Below are positions 58,701-64,000 of a DNA stretch of 64,000 nucleotides, in pieces. Under the pieces are notes generated by a model, which saw only the letters and a list, made by a program, of their open reading frames with translations, was not told the DNA's origin and ran no database searches. The number at the start of each line of letters is the position of its first letter. The first letter of the stretch is position 1. The DNA comes from Pontederia crassipes (lineage: Eukaryota; Streptophyta; Magnoliopsida; Commelinales; Pontederiaceae), in the NCBI GenBank assembly GCA_030549335.1, contig JAUKPH010000023.1, positions 2,108,001 to 2,172,000 on the forward strand, given 5' to 3'. Position numbers and translations under genes: made by a program.

Positions 58701-61700
58701 ACCTCTCAGATTCTGAGAATGCTGAGCGCCGACAGACACAGGAGACCATTTAGTTAGAGGACTGCATAGTGGAAACCCAGTGGAGGCAGCGTTCCCGGCA
58801 GACCTGGCTTCAGGAGGGAGATGCCAACACTAGATTTTTCCACTAATATGCGAGCTCTCGGCGGAGTGCTAATAGGATCGAGCAAATTGAGGTGCAGGGC
58901 CAGCGGGTCACTGGGCAACAGGACATCGGGTGTTCCATCACATCATACTACCGAGACAGATATCGACGTCGACCATTGGACCCCTGGAGATATTCCCTGA
59001 CTTACCGAAGCACAATCTTCATTGTTGGTACAACCAGTCTCATTGGACGAGGTCTCTGAGGCCCTTCAAGACCTCAATGCAAATGTGGCCCCGGGCCCCG
59101 ATGGTTTTTCGGTCTTCTTCTATCGGGAGTTTTGGCCTCTTGTGAGAGATGATGTATGGGCAATCGTTCGGGAGTTCACCGAGGGGAATCGAGGCTTTCG
59201 GCGGCTTAACCGATTCTTGCTATTCCTACTCCCGAAGCGCACTCCAGCCGAGCGAGTCAAGGATTTCAGGCCGATCACCTTATCCAATGCCATCTACCTA
59301 TTGGTGGCTTGGGTTTTGGCAAATCGGCTACGAGAGGTGCTACCGCATCTTATACACCAACACAGTCAGCATTTATTCAGGGCAGGATCATCACTATCGC
59401 ATCAAAGATCATTGCCCGATGGCGAAGGACGAGCTGCCAGTTGAGTCACGATACTTTTGGATCTATTTAGCACGACGACAGGACTCTAGATCAACCATGC
59501 GAAATCTTTATTCATCCCTTTTGGCATGGTTCCGGAGGATTTGTGCATCACAACTTCATACCCCGATATCATCTACTTGGGACTTCCTCTTTCGGATCGT
59601 CACATCACTTCCAGGGGTTGGACACCAGTTATCTGAGCGCATGGAGCATAGACCGCACGGCTAGAGTGCTCGTTTATTATCACATGGGGGCTGACTCGTT
59701 CTGCTACGGTTGGTGCTATCGGCACTCCCGACGTATTATATGTTTGTCTTGCCTCTCCCAGCTCAGGTCCTCATATGCTTAGACACACTCAGGAGCAGAT
59801 TTTTCTGACAGGGGCGTGGCCCTGATCACCGCGGAGTTCACTTGGTCGACTGGACCAGCATTTGTCGGCCTACCTCTCTAGGAGGCATGGGTCCGTGATC
59901 TGCGGTACGCCAATTGGGCTCTCTTAGCCCATTGACTTAGGCGTATTATGGGGTCGGAGGATAGCCCCTGGCGATCAATTTTTGATACCTGTTATGGCTG
60001 GGACCTATCTTGGGATTCGAGATTCATATTACCCCGAGGGGCTTCATCTTTTTGGCGGGGTGTTGCAGCCATGGCGCCACGAGTTCGGTCCCTTATGGTC
60101 CCATCTCTTGGCTCGGGGTTTGATTTCTCCTTTTGGCGGCACACTTGGACTGCCAGCGGCTCATTGGCAGAGGCTTTCCCCGGCCTTTGGGCCCTCTCGA
60201 CTTTTCTAAAGGCGACAGTTGCGGACACCTGGTCCGTGGAGGGAGAGGTACGTGGCCCCCTATTCAGAGCACATCTGTCGGATCAGCGCTTTACAGAGTT
60301 ACTAGCCCTTCATCAGTGGTTGGTGGGGATTCGCCCGGACCAGTCCAGGTCCGATGGATGGGTTTGGCTGTCAGAGTCATTCTCGGTGCGCAGCCTCTAC
60401 ACTCCTTTCTTCCTACCAGCATGTTATTTGAGGATTTCAGGATGGATTGCAGATTCATCTGGCGTACTTTGGTGTCGCTAAAAGTCAAGATCTTTGCTTG
60501 GCTTTTACGGCATGGACGGCTTCTTACCGGGACTTACATAGCTCGGTGGGCACTACACAATGACACTTCCTGTGTTCTTTGCAGCGAGTCAGCGGAGGAC
60601 ATCACCCACCTGGTTTTTTATTGTCCCACATCACGGGGCATATGGCAGCAGACCACCATTGCGTCCACTTTGATGGCAGATCTTGAGTCCATGTGACAGA
60701 CCTTCAGAGATACATTGCATCTAAGACCTTTTTGGCCAGTGCCTGGGCCATGTGGCTATAGCGCAACCGCATCATTTTTTGTGGGGAGCGATGTCAGCCT
60801 AAGCATGTTGTACATCACACCTCTTTTCTTATTAGGGAGTGGGGTTTTGGCTAGCCATTTCTTTTTGTGACCTTGGTCACTTTTTTCCGCTCACCCTGAG
60901 AGCCTACAACTTAACATTTCTTCACAGTTCTATACATTGCTGGATGACAACCGTAACTCTGGTGGTCATCCTTTTTCTCCTCAAAAAAAAAAAAAACAAC
61001 ATAAGCTTTACCAGTGACAAACCTAATGATTATCTCTGAGAAACTGTGACTAGGCCTAGCAACTTTTTGAATGCATAGATTTCGAGCGATGCCCACAGAC
61101 ATGGAACTTCAGTTCAGCTTGTTTCTACCTTACTCTTATTTTACCATAATCTACTTTCTTAAAGAAAACATATTCTTCTGCAGAAACGCTGCTTACGACA
61201 CCTGTATGGGTACATGCCTTCATGTGCTGCACTCCTCTTGTCACGATGACATTGTCAAATCTACAGCTGCCAAAATATTAAATGTTTTCCCTAGATCCCT
61301 ACAGAACACTTCAAGTCCAGAACTTCAGGTCACAATATATTTTCTTAAATCTTGTTTGCAAGACAACGTGTAATCATTAAAAATGTGTTTTATGAATATT
61401 AAATTGTTTGTTGCAGGTTGCAATGTGCAATGCATACATAAGAATTGCTAGAAGCTTCCCTTCTTGTGTTTGGAAACCTGAAATCCTTTTTGAAATGATA
61501 TATTCTCAGAAACCTTGTGTGCCATTGATTGAATGCACTCGGGCTGTAATCAATATTTTGGGTTTTGGAAATGCTGTGGAGATTCATGATCATTGTGCTG
61601 AAGACTTTTATACTCCAAAAGTTGGTGAGAAAAGGTTGGGCAGGAATGATGACTATAAGCTGTGTAAACGCCAGAAAATAGAAGAAACCAGATCTCCTTC

Positions 61701-62494
61701 GAAGGTGAAATATTTTGTAAATGTTAAATCTACCTTGGGAACTCAAAACGATCAAAATAGTACAAATATTCTGTGGGAATCATTGTCCTCTTTCGTTGAG
61801 CTTTTGAAACCTGATGGATCTTTGGGGCCAGATATGGCATTAAACACTCTGAGCATTCTTTGCATTATCTTTTCTGCTTATCCCACAGCAAAATTATCTA
61901 CAATCATTTTCCAGAAAGTGCTTTCTTCAATTCAATGGATAAGTGAGCAGGTTAGTTGAGGTTCTCGTTGCTCTCACAGCTGTCAAACATTTGTTAGTTT
62001 AGTTATTTTTTGACCACTCTTTAAACTAACATATATATATGCATCAGGCCAGGAAAATGAGCTCACTTTCATTTGATCTATTGTTGTATCTAGAAGCACT
62101 TTACAACATTTTGCGTCTCCGAGGTGAGACCATCCCTCTTTTTGCCTTAATTGGGATTTTTCTAATGTTGTAGAATACAGTGAGTGATTTGGATTCTTCC
62201 TCAAAGGAACTGATTTTAAAGTTGTCATATACCTATGATTCATACCTTCCTATTCTATCAAGAACTGGTTCCAAGAAAAGAACTGGTTCCATCCATGTTT
62301 GGCATTTATGGTTTCAATGTTGTTTATGATTTTTTTTGAAAGTTGTTGTTTATGAATTATGATGCTGCGAACTGGATAATTGATTATTGGCAGTCACTTT
62401 TGTGGGATAATGAAAAATGTAAAATTGCTTTGATTCAGTTATGCACACAATTTTATTGGCTGTGGTTCCCATGGTGATGAGTTTGTCATGGCAT
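34790..62494 (+). CDS. ATR: Serine/threonine-protein kinase ATR, N-terminal part (gene runs past the window)
   Basis: Exons: 34790-34961, 35033-35177, 35264-35376, 35470-35801, 35875-35999, 61184-61328, 61417-61950, 62048-62123, and possibly 62439-62494. All have GT-AG borders and agreeing phases, giving 547 residues (566 with the last exon). The start [17 protein letters not shown] and later stretches [54 protein letters not shown] and VFRNAAYDT match the N-terminus of plant ATR, the PI3K-like kinase that signals replication stress and single-stranded DNA in the nucleus. This part forms HEAT-type helices; the FAT and kinase domains of the roughly 2700-residue protein lie beyond the window. 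The ATG context (cccgATGGCG) is good. Intron 5 (36000-61183) is about 25 kb and full of transposons, yet the exons on both sides are intact and in phase. The exon at 62439 is uncertain. Confidence 0.92.
36232..36410 (-). mobile_element. Au SINE, near full length
   Basis: The 20 bp target duplication aagtagttctgcttattaca occurs at 36212-36231 and 36411-36430. It lies near the start of the giant ATR intron. Confidence 0.95.
36735..37870 (-). mobile_element. L1-like LINE fragment, 3' part
   Basis: On the minus strand the end carries the hairpin GGATGACTACCAACTTGCTAG/TCATCC and a T/A-rich tail at the plus-strand left side. Further in, 37031-37338 encodes the zinc-binding RT-associated domain ([19 protein letters not shown], with cysteine spacing like the LINE at 60450-60660). 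Frames are shifted. The 5' limit is not sharp and may have been lost where the gypsy element inserted. Confidence 0.7.
37922..38578 (-). repeat. 3' LTR of gypsy copy 1
   Basis: The 657 bp repeat contains three tandem units of about 52 bp (cctaagaaaaataaactaaa, ending ttaggact), one fewer than its partner at 41183-41891. Confidence 0.92.
38530..41156 (-). pseudogene. Gypsy gag-pol with internal deletion, copy 1
   Basis: The frame 41156-39702 encodes 484 residues: gag ([20 protein letters not shown], with AWWEKIQSL and DYTAEFDRL), the CCHC knuckle [14 protein letters not shown] at about residues 312-325, and protease [12 protein letters not shown] at about 405-416. A G-to-A change makes a TAA at 39702-39704 where copy 2 has a glutamine codon. 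After the SINE, 39132-38530 encodes the start of RT ([20 protein letters not shown]) and then, straight after RLDDML, the region normally found after integrase ([20 protein letters not shown], then [20 protein letters not shown]). The RT active site, RNase H and integrase core are absent. Confidence 0.9.
39189..39346 (+). mobile_element. Au SINE, 5'-truncated, inside the gypsy pol remnant
   Basis: The 18 bp target duplication ggtagtggggaaggtttg occurs at 39171-39188 and 39347-39364. The body lacks the first 35 or so bases of the SINE and ends in (TTG)n. It inserted after the gypsy element. Confidence 0.93.
41169..41180 (-). promoter_or_regulatory. Primer-binding site (initiator tRNA-Met) of gypsy copy 1
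   Basis: gctctgatacca is the exact reverse complement of TGGTATCAGAGC, two bases inside the 5' LTR. Confidence 0.92.
41183..41891 (-). repeat. 5' LTR of gypsy copy 1
   Basis: This 709 bp copy is the partner of 37922-38578, with four tandem 52 bp units; the length difference is exactly one unit. Confidence 0.92.
41897..42707. other. ATR intron stretch without recognisable element
   Basis: This AT-rich stretch lies between the gypsy copy and the small LTR array. No coding frame or terminal repeat was seen. Confidence 0.4.
42785..42962 (+). repeat. Partial LTR, first of the array
   Basis: It matches 42992-43170 and breaks off at ataaggaggc, where the next copy's upstream phrase begins. Confidence 0.8.
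42992..43212 (+). repeat. LTR, second of the array (5' LTR of the internal region)
   Basis: About 221 bp from TGTTGAGATATG to TTTTTCAACG, followed at once by tggtatgagagcc, one base off the initiator tRNA-Met binding site. Confidence 0.8.
43345..43443 (+). mobile_element. Possible second, very short LTR with primer-binding site
   Basis: gtgaggag is followed by TGTTAAGAATATAAAATTAT, continuing to ATTTGACA, then tggtatcagagc, an exact initiator tRNA-Met site. This reads as polypurine tract, an LTR of about 85 bp, and primer-binding site, but only one LTR copy is present. Confidence 0.45.
44645..44863 (+). repeat. LTR, third of the array (3' LTR)
   Basis: About 219 bp, the partner of 42992-43212, ending TTTTTCAACA directly against CDC20 coding sequence. 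Confidence 0.85.
44864..45752 (+). pseudogene. CDC20: CDC20 (anaphase-promoting complex activator) WD40 fragment
   Basis: The frame encodes most of the CDC20 WD40 propeller without introns: [87 protein letters not shown]. Near 45537 the frame shifts, then [20 protein letters not shown] and [20 protein letters not shown] follow in another frame to a stop after SYIR, keeping the C-terminal Ile-Arg tail used for APC/C binding. The N-terminal half (C-box, KEN box) is missing and the coding sequence starts directly at the LTR end at 44863. CDC20 triggers anaphase with the APC/C; this copy lacks a start codon and is shifted, so it is probably dead. It may be a truncated retrocopy or a piece of an intronless gene. 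Confidence 0.85.
45899..46195. repeat. Diverged direct duplication, unit 1
   Basis: It shares, in order, ataaaattg(t/c)ggtaaagt, catagtgtagcgat, cttttctcaattgccttg, ttatgggttcacatatt and catgtaatggtagtaggcat with 46446-46725. Confidence 0.85.
46446..46725. repeat. Diverged direct duplication, unit 2
   Basis: This is the partner of 45899-46195, about 250 bp downstream, with many substitutions; it is an old duplication. Confidence 0.85.
46735..46920 (+). mobile_element. Au SINE, full length
   Basis: It begins aactccgcctatgttttata and ends in (TTG)n after ctagtgggataaggct. No convincing target duplication could be read. Confidence 0.9.
47230..47894 (-). repeat. 3' LTR of gypsy copy 2
   Basis: 665 bp, TGACGCAG...CTACATCA, with three tandem 52 bp-type units. 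Confidence 0.92.
47807..50309 (-). pseudogene. Gypsy gag-pol with internal deletion, copy 2
   Basis: Gag is broken into frames 50142-49909 and 49851-49567. A long frame (49527-48043, 494 residues) then runs through the CCHC knuckle ([14 protein letters not shown]), a protease with [12 protein letters not shown] (the catalytic Asp of copy 1's IIDSGSS is Asn here), the start of RT ([20 protein letters not shown]) and, across the deletion after [27 protein letters not shown] 21 bp unit is triplicated near its end. A frameshift then separates the C-terminal 48046-47807 part. The deletion junction is identical in position to that of copy 1. Confidence 0.9.
48099..48161 (-). repeat. 21 bp in-frame triplication in gypsy copy 2
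   Basis: gctccttatacttagcatca(t) is repeated three times, encoding KYKEHDA-type heptads; copy 1 has one unit (KYKERAD). Confidence 0.92.
50320..50331 (-). promoter_or_regulatory. Primer-binding site (initiator tRNA-Met) of gypsy copy 2
   Basis: gctctgatacca is an exact reverse complement of TGGTATCAGAGC, two bases inside the 5' LTR. Confidence 0.92.
50334..50998 (-). repeat. 5' LTR of gypsy copy 2
   Basis: 665 bp partner of 47230-47894; its end reads CTACACCA. Confidence 0.92.
51004..51774. other. ATR intron stretch without recognisable element
   Basis: No long frame or terminal repeat was seen. The sequence is of average composition. Confidence 0.4.
51775..52461 (+). mobile_element. 5'-truncated L1-like LINE, 3' end with poly(A)
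   Basis: The sequence translates in shifted frames to a serine-rich stretch, then [20 protein letters not shown] and [20 protein letters not shown], the zinc-binding domain found C-terminal of plant LINE RT; it is close to the LINE at 60360-60660. The end has the hairpin 52403-52413/52434-52444 and a poly(A) run to 52461. The 5' limit is approximate. Confidence 0.8.
52818..53070 (-). repeat. 3' LTR of copia family B element
   Basis: 253 bp; it differs from its partner by few substitutions and a roughly 10 bp insertion (atcttgcatg) near its end. Confidence 0.92.
53142..56910 (-). pseudogene. Copia family B pol, frameshifted and SINE-interrupted
   Basis: On the minus strand: a short gag start (from about 56883, [12 protein letters not shown]); protease with [13 protein letters not shown] at about 56570; the GAG-pre-integrase and integrase zone at about 55480-56400, degraded; integrase C-terminal part at 54857-55288 ([17 protein letters not shown]); the 406-residue RT frame 54860-53640 with [60 protein letters not shown] and the active-site box [10 protein letters not shown]; and RNase H in 53694-53142 ([35 protein letters not shown]). 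RT and RNase H are split by a frameshift near 53640-53694. Most of gag, including any zinc knuckle, is absent. Confidence 0.92.
55273..55462 (-). mobile_element. Au SINE, full length, inside copia integrase
   Basis: The 17 bp duplication atgaacaaattgacaca occurs at 55256-55272 and 55463-55479. It interrupts the copia family B frame, so it is younger than that element. Confidence 0.95.
57031..57042 (-). promoter_or_regulatory. Primer-binding site (initiator tRNA-Met) of copia family B
   Basis: gctctgatacca directly abuts the 5' LTR; it is an exact complement of TGGTATCAGAGC. Confidence 0.93.
57043..57285 (-). repeat. 5' LTR of copia family B element
   Basis: 243 bp, partner of 52818-53070. 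Confidence 0.92.
57286..60996 (+). mobile_element. L1-like LINE, 3.7 kb, degenerate
   Basis: ORF2 blocks appear in order in several frames: endonuclease start [20 protein letters not shown] at 57755 with [20 protein letters not shown] at 58163; RT at 59022-59340 ([35 protein letters not shown]); zinc-binding RT-associated domain at 60430-60660 ([28 protein letters not shown]). The central RT with the YADD box is missing or unreadable. The end has the hairpin 60942-60952/60961-60971 and poly(A) to 60996. The left end abuts a copia LTR, so the true 5' end is unclear. Confidence 0.88.
57755..60695 (+). pseudogene. LINE ORF2 (endonuclease and reverse transcriptase), broken
   Basis: ORF2 proteins nick the target and copy RNA on the nicked end. 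Here the endonuclease start, its catalytic GDFN box, the RT fingers region and the C-terminal zinc-binding domain survive in at least four frames with stops between, so no active protein is possible. Its tail hairpin resembles those of three other LINE ends in the window. Confidence 0.85.
62439..62494 (+). other. ATR: Possible ATR exon 9
   Basis: An acceptor (gattcag) and a donor-like cat/gtaaaa bound 56 nt that continue the exon 8 phase as [19 protein letters not shown] without a stop. An alternative acceptor at 62395 would put a stop in frame. I could not confirm the match to ATR, so the exon may be false. Confidence 0.35.
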
Positions 62495-62525
62495 GTAAAA
62501 TGCCAGAAGTTCCCGGTGCATTTAA

Positions 62526-62870
62526 GGGTGCGTTTGGTTGGCTGATTGATCTCTTCCTTGGAATCCTAGCATTCCAAGGAATATGATAATATGGAATCAC
62601 ATCTTGGAACATAAAATATAACTACGTTTGGTTTTGGTTTAAGTTCGGAATCTCTAATAGGGAAAGAGTCATTGAAATGTGAGATAAAACTTGGAATGTG
62701 AGATTACTCCCCATTTTCAAAGGAATGGGTTTTGGCAGGAATCTGATTGTCTTCGGAATTTAAGATTACTAAATGCATTCCAATATAACCCACTTCCAAA
62801 CGCTGACATCTAACATGTCTCCAGAGATTCCCAGGAATGCATCCAAATAAAGAATGTACCAAACGCACCC
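62526..62870. mobile_element. Tourist-like (PIF/Harbinger) MITE, 345 bp
   Basis: The ends are GGGTGCGTTTGGTTGG and TACCAAACGCACCC, flanked by TAA on both sides (62523-62525 and 62871-62873). The interior is non-coding with partly complementary arms (ggaatctctaat..., aggaatctgatt...). It lies in an ATR intron. Confidence 0.93.
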
Positions 62871-63084
62871 TAACTGTTATTGTCCAATTAGGAATTATGA
62901 AGTATATTTGGAACTCTCCAAAAAAGATTTATTCTTGAAGTTAAAGTTAATTAGTTATATATCATTGTTATTTTCTTTTTGAGAAATATTGATCATCCAT
63001 CATCAAAATATTATTCATCATAAATCATTTGATGGAAATGAAAGCACAAGAGGGCCAGACCCATGGACAAAAAAGTTACATAAT

Positions 63085-64000
63085 TGATCTTGCTGCCACG
63101 GAGATCGCGAATATTCCACATTAGCACCTTCATAAAGGAATAGACCTTGATCTTACCACCACGAAGCATGTGTTGGCAGCCCGTGGCTACCTTGTGGAGG
63201 CATATGTTGGCAGCCTCAGCAACCCATGCCAAGTCATCATCATCCTGGCCTGGCAGAAGAGCCGGTTGCATCAGTGTGTGGAAGGTGGTCTGCTGCGAAG
63301 GTGTGACACCAACCTGCTCGAGTTGGGGGTGTGAAGGAGATGTGTAATAGATTGGAGGGAGGTGTTTCAAAGGGAGATGCTGGGGTGGGGGATCTTTCAA
63401 TCTCCGGTAGTGCCCAGAGGAGCCGGCGTTGTCCACCAGGCCAAGTCCGGAAGCGGTGTTGATACAAACTGAAAATACAAGTACTTCCGGCGCTGATCCA
63501 TCCGGCGTAGTCAGCTTTCATCTAGGGCCATTCCATCACCGACAGCTACACCATCGCCTCCGAGATCATTGCACAGTGGAGGAGGCGACTACCTGCCGTG
63601 CCTTCCTATGGAAGGTTGACTTCTCCAAAGCATATGACACTATCTCATGACTTTTTCTTTGGCATTCACTGTAGGTTAGAGGCTTCCCAGAGATTTGGAT
63701 TTCTTGGATGAAGCGTTGCATCACTACCGCTTCATTCTTGGTCTTAGTCACTGGCGCGAGGTCGGGTGACTAGGTGCAGCCGCAGAGGGGGGTCCGTCGG
63801 GGCAGTCCCCTAGCTCCCATGATCTTCGGCCTAGCTGTCGACGCGCTCACCAGATGCACCCAGGCGTCTTGTTCGGCTGGCCTTTTCCACAGCTTTGCTT
63901 GGGGCATGGTTCCTCTCCTACAGTACGCCAATGACAGTATTTTCCATCGAGGGCTCTGAGCAGGAGGCTCGACGGGTAGCCATCCTCGTAGAGCTTTTTG
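63085..64000. mobile_element. L1-like LINE with inverted 5' part, runs past the window
   Basis: On the minus strand, about 63085-63505 encodes the region before the endonuclease and its first residues (KVLMWNIRDLRGS, like [13 protein letters not shown] at 57755). On the plus strand from about 63530, RT follows: FLWKVDFSKAYDTIS at 63600-63650, RRGSPLAPMIFGLAVDALTR at about 63795-63855, and LQYANDS near 63915, where the usual YADD is YAND. Frames are broken by a stop after DTIS. The two parts point away from each other, with the endonuclease body absent between them. Confidence 0.8.

Noticed and set aside
62395..62520. Alternative ATR exon from the acceptor at 62395
   Set aside because: In the phase set by exon 8 it meets a TAA within six codons.

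Overview
This is nuclear DNA of a flowering plant, most probably a monocot: genes with many GT-AG introns, GC-rich first exons, Au-type SINEs with a TTG-repeat tail, L1-like LINEs, Ty1/copia and Ty3/gypsy LTR retrotransposons primed by initiator tRNA-Met, and Tourist and Mutator-like elements. The species cannot be named from the sequence. Two host genes were reconstructed exon by exon; most of the rest is mobile DNA in successive layers.

Layout. 1-3067: a degenerate copia element (minus strand), cut by the window edge. 4736-7668: a 2.9 kb Mutator-like element with terminal inverted repeats and a GC-rich, repeat-bearing interior. 7971-18459 (minus strand): a complete 16-exon gene for an ACT-domain, Raf-like protein kinase of the STY8/STY17/STY46 group, 579 residues. 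Its introns hold SINEs, a Tourist MITE, microsatellites, a tandem duplication and a chimeric 25S-rRNA/SINE insertion. 18.5-29.4 kb: gene-poor, AT-rich spacer with a foldback MITE, a worn LTR and a second Mutator-like element (25746-26949). 29429-34556: a nearly full-length but ruined copia element of the same family as the one at 1-3067.

34790 to beyond 62.1 kb (plus strand): the 5' part of the gene for the checkpoint kinase ATR. Eight exons are clear and a ninth is possible; the FAT and kinase regions lie outside the window. The fifth intron (36000-61183) is about 25 kb and contains a SINE, a LINE fragment, two copies of a deleted non-autonomous gypsy family (37922-41891 and 47230-50998), a small LTR-element array (42785-44863) abutting a CDC20 fragment (44864-45752), a LINE 3' end, a copia element (52818-57285) and a 3.7 kb LINE (57286-60996). 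The last intron seen holds a Tourist MITE and a LINE with an inverted 5' part.

Most transposon boundaries rest on target-site duplications read directly from the sequence. The strongest unusual observation is at 10615-10753: an antisense 25S rRNA piece fused to the 3' half of an Au SINE, flanked as one unit by a 15-17 bp target-site duplication. Others are a shared coding deletion in both gypsy copies, LTRs of one element differing by exactly one 52 bp unit, a GC-AG intron in the kinase gene, and a LINE-tail hairpin seen four times. No evidence for a new defence or metabolic system was found.
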